Position numbers and translations under genes: made by a program. Source: Methylocapsa sp. D3K7 (GTDB lineage Bacteria > Pseudomonadota > Alphaproteobacteria > Rhizobiales > Beijerinckiaceae). Taken from it: a stretch of 64,000 bases of DNA. Under the pieces are notes generated by a model. The model saw only the letters and a list, made by a program, of their open reading frames with translations, ran no database searches and was not told the DNA's origin. The stretch spans positions 1,612,001 to 1,676,000 of the forward strand of contig NZ_CP123229.1 of assembly GCF_029855125.1 (NCBI RefSeq). The letters run 5' to 3'. Each line of letters opens with the position of its first letter. Within the stretch, counting starts at the first letter, position 1. Below, in pieces: positions 19,753-29,497 of the stretch.

Positions 19753-20175
19753 TCAGCGGCGGCCGCCTCCATGCCAACCAGACCGATCTTCAAATAGCCG
19801 GCAGCCCGCAGGAGGTTCATCGTTTCCATCACCTCGCCATAGGGCACCTTGCGGTCGGCGCGCACGCAAAATCCGCTGCTCCTTGTCGCCCTGGGTCGCG
19901 GCATCAAGAGCGCCCGCCAAAGTCTCGCGGCCAATGGGATCGTCCCCAAGCGCCAGCGTAAGATCCTGTTTCACCGTCAAAAACAGCGGCTTATCGGGAC
20001 GCGGCGCGGGTTGCGCGGTGGACGCCGGAAGATCGACATTCACATCAACCGTCGAAAGCGGCGCCGCCACCATGAAAATGATCAGCAAAACCAATATGAC
20101 GTCGATGAATGGCGTCACGTTGATTTCGTGGGTTTCCTCGACGCGATCCTCTTCGAGGGAAAGACGCATGGCCAT
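19753..20175 (-). pseudogene. exbD: Biopolymer transport protein ExbD, frameshifted near the C-terminus
   Basis: ExbD forms the proton-driven motor with ExbB and TonB. The N-terminal half is normal: 'EETHEINVTPFIDVILVLLI' carries the membrane segment with the essential Asp, followed by the periplasmic domain. At about 19868 the conserved C-terminus ('VRADRKVPYGEVMETMNLLR' ... 'IGLVGMEA') moves to the tonB frame. One extra base in the 'ATTTTGCGTGCGC' stretch explains this. As written, the product ends in about 30 unrelated residues. Either the gene is damaged or the sequence has a one-base error. It starts six bases after the exbB stop. Confidence 0.85.
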
Positions 20176-20180
20176 CGGGC

Positions 20181-21215
20181 TTACTCCGCGGATTCGTGCA
20201 GACGGACGACCGGGGCCTTTTCCTTTTGCGGCGGCAATTCCTCGCGGTCGAGGTCGCGGGAGAGGTGGCGCAGAACTTCCGCCGCCGCGTCGCCAAGCTG
20301 CGCCCGATAGGACGTAATGGAACGGGCGAACCCATTGTACATCACCACCGCCGGAATGGCCGCGACCAGCCCCATGGCAGTCGCTAGCAAAGCCTCGGCG
20401 ATGCCGGGCGCCACCACCGCGAGGTTGGTCGTGTTGGTCTTCGAAATCCCAATGAAACTGTCCATGATTCCCCAGACGGTTCCAAAAAGCCCGATAAAGG
20501 GCGCCGTCGCCCCGACCGTCGCGAGAATCCCTGTGCCCCGCATGATCCTCCGTCCCGCATATGCCTCGATGCGCGACAGCAAGGTGGCCGTGCGGTCCTT
20601 GACGCCCTCAATGGCAAGGCCCTCGGAACGGTCGGCTTCGCCCGCGGCGGCGGCAACAAAACGCGCGATGGGGGATGTCTCGGAGCCGAGCTCTTTTTCC
20701 GCGACGCGGAGGCTCGCGGCATGGGCGAGAATCTCGAAATTGCGGCGCGCCCGAGCCTTGGCCATCCAGAGTTCGATCGTTTTCGCCAGCCAAACCGTCC
20801 AGGTCGCGAGCGAGGCCAGCGCCAGCCCCACCATGACAATTTTCACGGGCAGGACGGCGCTGAGAAACATGCCCCAGGGGGAGAGATCCCGCGGCAGGGT
20901 TGACGGCAGCACTGCTTCGGTGACGTGCGGCGAAGGACTGGCGGCTTCGGCGGCAGGCACGGAGGATTCCGCGGCGGGCGCAACCGTCTGCCCCGCCGTC
21001 ACCGGCGCGGCCTCAGGGGGTGAAACAGGTGTAGAAGAGGGCGGCGCAGCAGGCTGGGAAAGCGTGGCTGCCAGTGGAGCGTCCGGCGAAGGCGCCGAGG
21101 TCTGCGCTTGAAGCGGGCCAGCGCAAAAAAATAAAATGCTGAAGGCAGTTACAAGCCCCGCTCCTCTTGCAACAGGCGTGAGTCGCGTCCCTAACACATG
21201 ATCCATGCCGGTCAT
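20181..21215 (-). CDS. exbB: Biopolymer transport protein ExbB
   Basis: ExbB is the membrane scaffold of the TonB motor. The start (MTGMDHVLG) was chosen for its AGGAGG ribosome-binding site seven bases upstream. A signal-like segment ('VTAFSILFFCAGPLQAQ') precedes an unusually long Ala/Pro/Ser-rich linker (to about residue 110), as in the long ExbB proteins of rhizobia. The core has three membrane helices, including 'GTGILATVGATAPFIGLFGT' and 'VAPGIAEALLATAMGLVAAI', the conserved MotA/TolQ/ExbB helices. It is first in exbB-exbD-tonB. Confidence 0.93.
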   Translation of the reverse strand: MTGMDHVLGTRLTPVARGAGLVTAFSILFFCAGPLQAQTSAPSPDAPLAATLSQPAAPPSSTPVSPPEAAPVTAGQTVAPAAESSVPAAEAASPSPHVTEAVLPSTLPRDLSPWGMFLSAVLPVKIVMVGLALASLATWTVWLAKTIELWMAKARARRNFEILAHAASLRVAEKELGSETSPIARFVAAAAGEADRSEGLAIEGVKDRTATLLSRIEAYAGRRIMRGTGILATVGATAPFIGLFGTVWGIMDSFIGISKTNTTNLAVVAPGIAEALLATAMGLVAAIPAVVMYNGFARSITSYRAQLGDAAAEVLRHLSRDLDREELPPQKEKAPVVRLHESAE

Positions 21216-21445
21216 TTCATGTCCTCCTGATCCCATGCCGCGCTGCATTCGCTCATCCGGCGGAGACCATCAATGAAAAAATCTCATTCCGAGGCGCGCC
21301 TGGCCATACCGGGCGAAGATCACACCTACCCTCATGGAAACGTGCAGGGGCCAGAAATCACGACATGCGAAAGGACGTTCCGTAGAACATTTTGAGGCCC
21401 GATGCTTGATTTCTTTGATGCTTGCCAGGCAGACCGTGGCTTGCA

Positions 21446-22588
21446 TCACAAATCCGCAGCTTGCCCTGGCTTCGATATTTGGATAGCCAGGGGATCAAGC
21501 TTGTGTCCAAGCGCCTTCTCCACCGCCGCAGAGAACTCCATCAAAAATCTCGCAGAGTTGAATTTGCTGGCGAGCGCCTTGATCACGGCCGGATCAAAGG
21601 ACATCCCCTCGAAGTCATGTACGGCCTGTTCAATCGCCGCGACGGTCTGCTCCCCAAAAAACAACCCTGATACCCCGGCGACAACGGATTCCGTAAGCCC
21701 GCCGCGTCCATACGCTATGACGGGCCTCCCGCTCGCCATCACTTCAACGGGCACGATACCAAAATCCTCCTCGCCTGGAAACACCAGGGCGCGGCACCGC
21801 GCATAGTGATGGCGCAGGACGCCAAAAGGTTGCTGTCCCATAACTGTTACTGTGGGGCCCGCGCGTTTGCGGACCTCAGCGAGCATCTCTCCTCCGCCGA
21901 TCACAATGAGACGGCGGCCGAGTGCATTAAAAGCCTCGACGGCAAGTTCTGGTCTCTTGTAGGCAACGAGTTCGCCGGCCATGAGATAGTAGTCTTCGAC
22001 ATCGCCGGGAGAAACGCTCTCGAACAGCTCAACATTGACAGGGGGATGGATTACCGCCGAGTCCCGGCGGTAATATTTTTCGATGCGAGCCGCGACGGTC
22101 GCCGAATTCGCGATGAAGCGATCGACCCGCATCGACGCCGTTGCATCCCAAATGCGCAGATAATGGCAGAGAGGCGGCATCATGACGCGCTGCAGCCAGC
22201 CGGTGCGCTCACGGTAATCGTGAAACATGTTCCAGACATAACGCATCGGCGAATGGCAATAACAAAGATGCACGGCGCCCGGGGGCGGTATGATCCCCTT
22301 GGCCGGTCCTGATTCACTGCTGATGATGAGATCGTAGCCACGCAGATCGAGTTGTTCGAGCGCGATCGGCATCAAAGGGAGATAATGCTTGTAATAGCGT
22401 CGCGCGCGAGGCAGAGAATTGATAAATGTCGTAAAAATCCTGTGACTTCGTATCGTTTCCGAGACTTTTTCGGGATCATAGACGTGCGTAAAAATATCCG
22501 CGCCGGGAAATAGCTGGCAAAGCGCCTCGACCACTTTTTCGCCGCCCCGCATCGACACGAGCCAGTAATGGACGATCGCCACGCGCAT
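21446..22588 (-). CDS. Family 4 glycosyltransferase
   Basis: A 380-residue GT-B fold enzyme. The N-terminal 'MRVAIVHYWLVSMRGGEKVV' is the conserved start of a WbaZ-like GT4 group, which also shows 'CYCHSPMRYVWNMFHDYRER'. The C-terminal nucleotide-sugar site is 'VFPGEEDFGIVPVEVMASGR' with the E-x7-E motif. It probably transfers mannose or a similar sugar to a lipid-linked intermediate. It lies about 350 bases from the initiating sugar transferase at 22936 on the same strand, so the two may serve one exopolysaccharide pathway. Confidence 0.85.
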   Translation of the reverse strand: MRVAIVHYWLVSMRGGEKVVEALCQLFPGADIFTHVYDPEKVSETIRSHRIFTTFINSLPRARRYYKHYLPLMPIALEQLDLRGYDLIISSESGPAKGIIPPPGAVHLCYCHSPMRYVWNMFHDYRERTGWLQRVMMPPLCHYLRIWDATASMRVDRFIANSATVAARIEKYYRRDSAVIHPPVNVELFESVSPGDVEDYYLMAGELVAYKRPELAVEAFNALGRRLIVIGGGEMLAEVRKRAGPTVTVMGQQPFGVLRHHYARCRALVFPGEEDFGIVPVEVMASGRPVIAYGRGGLTESVVAGVSGLFFGEQTVAAIEQAVHDFEGMSFDPAVIKALASKFNSARFLMEFSAAVEKALGHKLDPLAIQISKPGQAADL

Positions 22589-22935
22589 GCCGACTAGCCC
22601 CCGTTTGCCTCAAAACGCGTGCCTCCGGAAAGAGACCGCTTTCATTCGGATGCGCCTCGATGAGCTGGGGTGCCTCTGTTAATTCCGCGAGAGGCCCCGG
22701 GCGAATCAGAAACGGCGTTTCAATTTGTTCCTAAATGGAGGCAAGGGCCGCGTCTACGCCCGCTGGGAGGTCTTGGCCCCAGCGAAGAACATTTCGCGGG
22801 ATTGCCAAAAGGCCGGCAGGTTTCCGGTGAAGAATTTCTGGCGGGGAGCCCTCTAAAGCGGGCGGATATTGCTGCGCTGCTGCGCCACGAGAATGCTAGG
22901 TCTCCGCCGCCGCAGCCTGGCCGCGCAAACAATGA
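22589..22935. other. Intergenic stretch without a convincing gene
   Basis: A 347-base region between the sugar transferase and the GT4 gene. A leftward 70-codon frame (22720-22932) starts 'MFARPGCGGGDLAFSWRSSA' but has low complexity and no ribosome-binding site. No repeat or RNA gene was noticed. Confidence 0.4.
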
Positions 22936-23604
22936 TCAGTAACTGCCTTTTCGGGCGATGACGGCACCAAGTGTCCGCATCAAGATCACGATGTCGTTGG
23001 AGATGCGCCAATTGCGCACATAATTCGCGTCCATCTCAATGCGTTGATCATATCCGCAGTCATTGCGGCCGCTGACCTGCCATACACCCGTTATTCCAGG
23101 CCGGGCCTGAAGATAGAGTCCGAGCTTATCGCCATAACGCCCCACTTCGGATGGCACGACCGGACGCGGCCCTACCAGACTCATATCACCCCGGATGACG
23201 TTTATAAGCTGAGGTAATTCATCAAGACTTGATTGGCGCAAAAACTTCCCCACCGCCGTGATCCGCGGGTCATTGGTCAATTTCTGGGTGCGCTCCCACT
23301 CCGCACGCGCTAACGGATCGGATTCCAACAGTGATTTCAGTACCTTGTCCGAATCCGTCACCATTGACCGAAATTTCAGGCAGGCGAAGCGGCGGCCTCC
23401 TTGGCCAACGCGAACATGACTAAAAATCACCGGTCCTGGGTCTGTTAATTTAAGTAACAAAACAACAAACGCAAATAAAGGCAAAAACATGAGAAGCGTT
23501 ATCGAAGCAACAATCACATCAAATATTCTTTTAGCTTTTCCGCCAGTGGTATATGGAGCGACTTTGGATCGCCCCAAGAGCACGGACAACTCGCCATCAA
23601 ACAT
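22936..23604 (-). CDS. Undecaprenyl-phosphate sugar-1-phosphate transferase (ExoY/WcaJ family)
   Basis: This enzyme starts a lipid-linked exopolysaccharide unit by moving a sugar-1-phosphate to undecaprenyl phosphate. The 222-residue protein has one membrane re-entrant helix ('SITLLMFLPLFAFVVLLLKL'), then the catalytic cytoplasmic domain with 'CLKFRSMVTDSD', 'LTNDPRITAVGKFLR', 'SLDELPQLINVIRGDMSLVG', 'PRP' and 'RPGITGVWQVSGR'. Its short size without the N-terminal four-helix domain places it with ExoY. The upstream region (23605-23841) is AT-rich and likely holds its promoter. Confidence 0.93.
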   Translation of the reverse strand: MFDGELSVLLGRSKVAPYTTGGKAKRIFDVIVASITLLMFLPLFAFVVLLLKLTDPGPVIFSHVRVGQGGRRFACLKFRSMVTDSDKVLKSLLESDPLARAEWERTQKLTNDPRITAVGKFLRQSSLDELPQLINVIRGDMSLVGPRPVVPSEVGRYGDKLGLYLQARPGITGVWQVSGRNDCGYDQRIEMDANYVRNWRISNDIVILMRTLGAVIARKGSY

Positions 23605-23841
23605 TATAGCACCCCATAAATTCCATTTCTCCGGTGCCTAGGCTCGCGTGGCTTTTGGCTAAACAGAGCGTTAACAAATTGAACGCTGGTGATAATCGTA
23701 ACAAATTTTTAGGTGCAATGCAACGTAGTCGCCTGCGACCCAGCGTCATTGAAGGTTAATGTTTAATCGGCAATTTGTTCCGAATTCATGACCTAAATAA
23801 GGGATTCGTTCGAATTTCGAAATTCTCGAAGCATCCCGCCT

Positions 23842-24411
23842 TCAATCCTTGGCCCGTTCCACATAGGAACCATCTTCTGTCTGTACGATGACCCGCACGC
23901 CGGGGGAAATATGGGGAGGCACCATGACGCGCGCGCCATTTGATAATTTCGCCGGCTTATAGGACGATGATGCCGTTTGACCTTTCATGGCTGGCTCCGT
24001 TTCGACGACTTCAAGAGTCACCCGGGCAGGAAGCTGGACCCCCACGGCGGTGCTATTAAAGATCGACAGCACGCAAGTCATTCCTTCTTGCAAATAAAGC
24101 GCCTGTTCTCCGACAACCTCGGCGGGAACGGCGATCTGATCAAAGGATTCCATATTCATAAAGTGGAACCCGTCTGCGTCCTGGAAAAGGTAGCTAAAAT
24201 TTGAATCCTCGACGTAAGCACGTACAACCTGCTCGGTCGTTTTGTAGCGATCCGTTGTTTTGACCCCATCCGATAGACGGCGCATATCGATTTGGGTTGT
24301 CGGGGTGCCCTTGCCAGGATGAAAGCTTTCCGCAGTCAAAACAACATAAAGCTGGCCATCCTCTCTCTCGATGATATTGCCTTTCCGGATTGAACTGGCG
24401 ATGACTTTCAC
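23842..24411 (-). CDS. efp: Elongation factor P
   Basis: EF-P rescues ribosomes stalled at polyproline. The 189-residue, three-domain protein carries 'HPGKGTP' at residues 31-37, so the modified lysine is K34. This is the site beta-lysylated by EpmA and EpmB, whose genes begin 182 bases away on the opposite strand. The C-terminal domain '[20 protein letters not shown]' is typical. The divergent arrangement suggests joint expression of the factor and its modification enzymes. Confidence 0.97.
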   Translation of the reverse strand: MKVIASSIRKGNIIEREDGQLYVVLTAESFHPGKGTPTTQIDMRRLSDGVKTTDRYKTTEQVVRAYVEDSNFSYLFQDADGFHFMNMESFDQIAVPAEVVGEQALYLQEGMTCVLSIFNSTAVGVQLPARVTLEVVETEPAMKGQTASSSYKPAKLSNGARVMVPPHISPGVRVIVQTEDGSYVERAKD

Positions 24412-24593
24412 AGGCTTTCCTCTATCAGCTATTGGGGGGTGCCGTCCGCTTGGCGCAGACCTGCCGGCTCAGCATTCGGGCCGGACAATACTCATGTTCC
24501 GGCGTTTCGCTAGTGCTTTCCGAACCAGAAGGCCAATTGCGGCAAAGATAAATTAAGCGTCCTCAAGCCTGGATTTTTGATCGAAATGGCAAA

Positions 24594-25658
24594 ATGAGCA
24601 CTCTGTCCTCAGAACCATCGCCATGGTGGTCCCCGAGCATCCATCGCGACCGGCGCCCTTTCCTTTTGAGCCGAAACAGCATGGTGGCCGCCGCACGGGC
24701 TTTTTTTTCGGGGCAATCGTTTATCGAAGCCGATACGGCCATTCTCCAAGTGTCGCCCGGAAACGAAACCCACATCAGTGCTTTCCGTACCGAAGCTCTT
24801 GATGATAGTGGAATAAAATCAACTCTTTATCTACATACGTCGCCGGAATTCGCAGCCAAGAAACTGCTTGCTGCGGGCGAGGAGCGCATTTTCACTTTCG
24901 CGCATGTGTTCCGGAACCGCGAACGGGGCAAACTTCACCATCCGGAATTCACGATGCTTGAGTGGTATCGCGCGGGCGAGCCCTATCAGAGGCTGATCGA
25001 GGATTGCATGGGGCTTCTGGCACGCACCGTAGCCGCCGCAGGTAGCCGCGATCTGCGCTTTGCCGGACATGTCGCCGATCCCTTCGAAGAGCCGGAAATC
25101 CTGAGCGTCGCTGAGGCATTTGACCGCTATGCCAATATTGATCTTTTGGCGACCCTCAGCGAACCCGTGGCCGGGAGGGAGGCACTCGCGGCGGGCGCCC
25201 GCAGAAATGGGATTACAATTGCCCCGGATGACAGCTGGCGGGATTTGTTCAGCAAGATTATTGCGGCGAAGATCGAGCCGCAACTTGGACATGGCCGCCC
25301 GGCAATTCTCATGGATTATCCGGCAAGCGAAGCTGCACTGGCCAAATTGCAGGACGATCCGCGTTTCGCCGAGCGGTTTGAACTTTATGTTTGCGGCGTC
25401 GAGCTCGCCAATGGATTTGGCGAATTGACAGACCCCGGTCTCCAGCGCCGCCGTTTTGAGGCGGCAATGGCGGAACGGCTGCAGATCTATGGCGAGGCCT
25501 ATCCGCTCGATGAGGACTTCTTGCAAGCCTTGGCGATCATGCCACCGGCGTGCGGGATCGCGCTTGGCTTCGACCGGCTGGTGATGCTCGCGACCGGGGC
25601 ATCTCACATCGAGCAGGTGATTTGGACGCCCGTGCAACGGGGTATGATGGAACGATGA
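24594..25658 (+). CDS. epmA: EF-P lysine-34 beta-lysyltransferase (GenX/PoxA)
   Basis: EpmA is a truncated class II lysyl-tRNA synthetase homologue that attaches (R)-beta-lysine to EF-P. It has no anticodon-binding domain. Motif 2 is 'FRNRERGKLHHPEFTMLEWY' and motif 3 is 'MPPACGIALGFDRLVMLATG' near the C-terminus. At 354 residues it matches the family. It ends in a four-base overlap with epmB (ATGA). The tRNA-charging LysRS of this organism is an unrelated class I enzyme at 61436, so no class II LysRS is seen here. Confidence 0.95.
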   Translation: MSTLSSEPSPWWSPSIHRDRRPFLLSRNSMVAAARAFFSGQSFIEADTAILQVSPGNETHISAFRTEALDDSGIKSTLYLHTSPEFAAKKLLAAGEERIFTFAHVFRNRERGKLHHPEFTMLEWYRAGEPYQRLIEDCMGLLARTVAAAGSRDLRFAGHVADPFEEPEILSVAEAFDRYANIDLLATLSEPVAGREALAAGARRNGITIAPDDSWRDLFSKIIAAKIEPQLGHGRPAILMDYPASEAALAKLQDDPRFAERFELYVCGVELANGFGELTDPGLQRRRFEAAMAERLQIYGEAYPLDEDFLQALAIMPPACGIALGFDRLVMLATGASHIEQVIWTPVQRGMMER

Positions 25659-26764
25659 CCGGCACTCCGGCACTTTTGCGCAATGCCTCGGACCTCGTGA
25701 ACGCCGGTCTTCTTCCGGCCTCCCATAAAGAGGCTGTGGAACGGCTCGCCACAACCTACGCGATCGGCATCACCGGCGCGGTCGCGGAACTGATCGACCG
25801 CGGTGATCCAGATGATCCGATAGCCCGCCAGTTCGTTCCGGATTTGGCCGAACTCGCCCAGCAGCCAGGGGAAATGGCCGATCCCACCGGCGATCTCCGG
25901 TTCAGTCCCATTGAAGGGATTGTGCACCGCTACCCCGATCGCGTGCTGTTGAAATTGCTTCACATCTGTCCGGTTTATTGCCGGTTCTGCTTTCGCCGCA
26001 CCGTGGTCGGGCCAAACAGCCCCACGCATCTTTCACCCGACGCGCTGAGCGCCGCCATCGGCTACATAGAGGGTCACCCCGGAATCTGGGAAGTGATTCT
26101 GACGGGGGGTGATCCACTGACCTTATCGGCACGCAGGCTCGCGGAGATCATGGCGAGGCTCAAAGCCATCGATCATGTGAAAATCCTCCGCATTCATACA
26201 AGGGTGCCGGTTGCCGACCCCTCGAAGATCACGGCTGAAATCGTCAATGTTTTGCTTTCCTCCGGCAAGACGATTTACGTCGCCCTGCATGCCAATCATC
26301 CGCGCGAATTGACGGCGGCGGCGCGCGCGGCCTGTGCCACATTTATCGATGCGGGCATCCCGATGCTCAGTCAGAGCGTCCTGCTCGCGGGCGTCAACGA
26401 CAATATCAAAACCATGACGGAGCTCATGCGCGCTTTCGTCGAGGCACGCATAAAGCCCTATTATCTGCACCATCTCGATCCCGCGCCAGGAACCGCGCAT
26501 TTCCGGGTGCCGATTGCCAAAGGCCGCGATTTGATGCGGCGGCTGCGCGGAAATGTCTCGGGCCTTTGTCAGCCGCATTACATGCTCGATATACCGGGCG
26601 GCCACGGCAAGTCACCGATTGGCCCAAATTATCTTGTAGAAAGAGCTTCCGGTCAGCCTAGCCAGATTACCGATTATAAAGGCCGCACGCACATCTACTC
26701 GCAAGAGGCCCGCGAACAGCGCGAAATGCGAGACGACACAAAGTTGCCTTGGGAGCCTGTTTAG
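25655..26764 (+). CDS. epmB: EF-P-type lysine 2,3-aminomutase (radical SAM)
   Basis: EpmB makes (R)-beta-lysine from lysine for EF-P modification. The radical SAM cluster motif 'CPVYCRFCFRR' (CxxxCxxC) is present, along with 'VILTGGDPLTLSARRLAEIM' for SAM and PLP-region contacts. The start is the ATG overlapping the epmA stop by four bases. At about 369 residues it lacks the C-terminal extension of fermentative KamA enzymes, and with the epmA and efp neighbours the EpmB assignment is firm. Confidence 0.93.
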   Translation: MTGTPALLRNASDLVNAGLLPASHKEAVERLATTYAIGITGAVAELIDRGDPDDPIARQFVPDLAELAQQPGEMADPTGDLRFSPIEGIVHRYPDRVLLKLLHICPVYCRFCFRRTVVGPNSPTHLSPDALSAAIGYIEGHPGIWEVILTGGDPLTLSARRLAEIMARLKAIDHVKILRIHTRVPVADPSKITAEIVNVLLSSGKTIYVALHANHPRELTAAARAACATFIDAGIPMLSQSVLLAGVNDNIKTMTELMRAFVEARIKPYYLHHLDPAPGTAHFRVPIAKGRDLMRRLRGNVSGLCQPHYMLDIPGGHGKSPIGPNYLVERASGQPSQITDYKGRTHIYSQEAREQREMRDDTKLPWEPV

Positions 26765-26835
26765 GCGACAACCAATTCGCCTGACTGGACAAGCCATTCG
26801 CGGCTGACCGCGGCAGGCGCCATTCTGGAGAAGCC

Positions 26836-29469
26836 TTGCTGAAAACTCTTGCCCGTGTGCTCGGTTTTGTTGCGCTCGCCGCGTTGGCGCCCGCCTGCGG
26901 ACAAGCGCACCCCAAACACGCGCAGCTCGCCAAACAAAGCAGCGCCCAAGCCGAACCCGCCGGACAAAAACAAACCCCTGGCCAAAAGCCAACGCCCGAT
27001 CCGGGGCAAGCACAGGTGCAAGCTCCAGCGCCGGGCACCGCTCAGATGGCGCAGCCCGTCGGACCCCCCATGCCGCCGCCCCCGGCGCCGCCGCCGCCGG
27101 AACAAGTGCCGATCGGCCCGATCCTCGACAATCTCGGCGCTTCCTTGAAGCAAATCGAAGCCAGTCTCGAGCGTCACGAGCTGACCGATGTCGAATTGCA
27201 AGATCTGCGTCAGCAGACCGATCCCATTTCGGCCGCCGCCGCCGATGCCGTCGATCGCCTGACGCCGCGCCTTGCCGGTATTAAGGCGCGGCTCGATCAA
27301 CTTGGCCCGAAACCCGACGATCAAGCGGCGCCCGAAAGCCCCGCCGTGACAGCTGACCGGGCTGATCAGCAAAAGCTCTATAATGACATCGATGAACTTC
27401 TGAAGCGCGCCCGGCTTATCGGCGTCCAGGCCGATCAATACAGTGCGAATATCACGGCGCGGCGGCGCGCTTTGTTCACACGATCCTTGTTCGCGCGGGC
27501 GGCGAGCATCGCAAACCCAGATCTCTGGACCAAGGTCTGGCAAGAAGCGCCAAGTGACACAGCCGCCATCAAGGCGGTGTTCAGTGAATGGATCAACGGC
27601 ATCAACGCAAGGCTCGATGGACAGCGCCTGCCGGTTTTCTGGGGCTCGCTGGCCGCGATCCTTTTGCTTTATGTGCCGCTCGCGAAGCTCGCCCGGCGTA
27701 TTCTCGCGCGCAGTCCCGAGGTTTTGGAGCCAAGCCGCCTTTTAAAAATTCTGGGCGCCTGGTGGATCGCACTCGTCATCACGGGTCCCGCCATTGCGAT
27801 GGTTGTTATTGTTTCCCTCGTCTTCCAGGAATTTGATCTCACCAATGCGCGATTGCAGCCTTTCATGCAGGCTGCCGGAGTCGCGGTGATCCGGATTGCG
27901 GCGGCAACGGGAATTACGCGCGGTCTGTTTGCTCCGACCAGGCCCAATTGGCGGCTGCCAAAACTCAACGATAGAGCAGCCGAAAGCATCGTCCGTATTG
28001 CAATCATCCTTGCTTGCATTGTTTCGGTTGCCAGCCTTTTCGAGGCCCTCAACGACATTGTCGGTGCATCATTGCCCGTCGCGGTCACCATGCGCGGTCT
28101 CGCGGCCCTTGCGGGAGCGATCCTTCTCGGTATCGAGCTGTGGCGCTTCGGCAGTACCTTGGATACGGACGATTGTCTTGGCCCCGAGGTTACACGGCAG
28201 CGCGGATGGTTTGACATTTTGCGTTTGGTCTCCTGGGTGGAGGCTTTCGCGATCACCGTCTCGGTTCTAATCGGATACGCCGCATTCGGCAGTTTCCTCC
28301 TCGAACAATTTTTTTGGGTCGGCGCCATTGCCTGCGTCTTGTTCATGTTGATCGTCCTTCTCGAAGAGACAATTAGCGCAAGCCTCGCGCCAACTGCCCG
28401 GCTCGGGCATCGGCTGATCGCCAGCATTGGCTTCAATCGCAACTCGCTCGAACTGACGGGTGTCCTCCTCTCCGGCTTCATCCGGCTTGTGCTGTTCGTC
28501 GTCGCGGCCGGTCTCGTGCTGGCACCCTGGGGGCTTCAACGGAGTGACGTTCCCATCGATATCGGAGCCGCCTTTTTCGGTTTCAAAGTCGGCGACATCA
28601 CGATTTCGCCGTTCAATATTTTTATTGCCATCACGCTTTTCGCGCTCGCCTTCGGGTTTTTCCACGCGGTGCTACAGTGGGTCGATTCCAAGCTGTTTCC
28701 GCATATGAATTTCGACATTGGCCTGCGCAATTCGATCCGCACCAGCCTCGGTTATCTCGGCTTTCTCATCGCTGCCGGCCTCGCGCTCGGCTATCTTGGA
28801 TTGAGTTTCGAAAAGCTTGCCATCGTCGCCGGCGCTTTGTCTGTCGGTATCGGATTTGGACTTCAATCGATCGTCAACAATTTCGTATCGGGCCTAATCC
28901 TCCTGTGGGAACGCACAGTCCGAGTCGGCGATTGGATCGTGGTCGGCGGCGACCAGGGGTTTGTGCGCCGTATCAATGTCCGCGCGACCGAGATCGAGAC
29001 GTTTGATCGCGCCCAAGTCATCATCCCGAACTCAAGCCTCATCACCGGGGTCGTCACCAATCTTGTCCGCAACGACCGGACCGGCCGGGTGTCAATACCT
29101 CTGACCGTCGCAACCGCCGCCGATCCAACCAAGATCCGCGAAGTTCTAATTGCGATCGCCAAGGCAAATCAGCTCGTTTTGACGATACCGGCCCCGCAAA
29201 TCCTGTTTACCGGAATATCCAACAGCGTCCTCAATTTCGAGCTGCGTGTCTTTGTCGGCGACGTGGAAACCAGTGTCCGCGTCAAGAGCGACCTTAATTT
29301 CGAGATTTTCAAACGGTTCAAGGAAGAAAAATTCTTTGATTCCCCTGCGGCACCGGACACAAAGAAGGTGGAAATCATCAATCTCGAAAATTTCAGCAGG
29401 CTTTTGGCGCCGCACCTCGATGAGTTCTCCGCAGCAAGCCAAGCAAAGCGAGGCGTGCCCGGACGCTGA
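26836..29469 (+). CDS. Large mechanosensitive ion channel (DUF3772-MscS)
   Basis: An 877-residue MscK-like channel that opens under membrane tension. The TTG start has GGAGAAG four bases upstream and leads into a signal peptide ending near 'APACGQAHP'. A Pro/Gln/Lys-rich linker (about 35-95) with a run of prolines follows, then a DUF3772 periplasmic helical domain (about 95-240), around ten membrane helices and the MscS core: 'GALSVGIGFGLQSIVNNFVS' is the pore helix, and 'VRVGDWIVVGG' starts the beta domain. The polyproline linker is a likely EF-P-dependent stretch, encoded just downstream of epmAB. Confidence 0.9.
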   Translation: MLKTLARVLGFVALAALAPACGQAHPKHAQLAKQSSAQAEPAGQKQTPGQKPTPDPGQAQVQAPAPGTAQMAQPVGPPMPPPPAPPPPEQVPIGPILDNLGASLKQIEASLERHELTDVELQDLRQQTDPISAAAADAVDRLTPRLAGIKARLDQLGPKPDDQAAPESPAVTADRADQQKLYNDIDELLKRARLIGVQADQYSANITARRRALFTRSLFARAASIANPDLWTKVWQEAPSDTAAIKAVFSEWINGINARLDGQRLPVFWGSLAAILLLYVPLAKLARRILARSPEVLEPSRLLKILGAWWIALVITGPAIAMVVIVSLVFQEFDLTNARLQPFMQAAGVAVIRIAAATGITRGLFAPTRPNWRLPKLNDRAAESIVRIAIILACIVSVASLFEALNDIVGASLPVAVTMRGLAALAGAILLGIELWRFGSTLDTDDCLGPEVTRQRGWFDILRLVSWVEAFAITVSVLIGYAAFGSFLLEQFFWVGAIACVLFMLIVLLEETISASLAPTARLGHRLIASIGFNRNSLELTGVLLSGFIRLVLFVVAAGLVLAPWGLQRSDVPIDIGAAFFGFKVGDITISPFNIFIAITLFALAFGFFHAVLQWVDSKLFPHMNFDIGLRNSIRTSLGYLGFLIAAGLALGYLGLSFEKLAIVAGALSVGIGFGLQSIVNNFVSGLILLWERTVRVGDWIVVGGDQGFVRRINVRATEIETFDRAQVIIPNSSLITGVVTNLVRNDRTGRVSIPLTVATAADPTKIREVLIAIAKANQLVLTIPAPQILFTGISNSVLNFELRVFVGDVETSVRVKSDLNFEIFKRFKEEKFFDSPAAPDTKKVEIINLENFSRLLAPHLDEFSAASQAKRGVPGR

Positions 29470-29497
29470 TTTCCTTCCCTATTGCAGGGTGATTGCG

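Noticed and set aside
18939..20175. True ExbD-TonB fusion protein
   Set aside because: The open frame is continuous only after the displaced segment; membrane topology of the two proteins makes a functional fusion unlikely.
24831..25754. Leftward 307-codon open frame over epmA
   Set aside because: Antisense to epmA with no domain; a shadow of the real gene.
26761..27543. Leftward 260-codon frame at the start of the MscS gene
   Set aside because: Low-complexity antisense of the Pro/Gln-rich linker.
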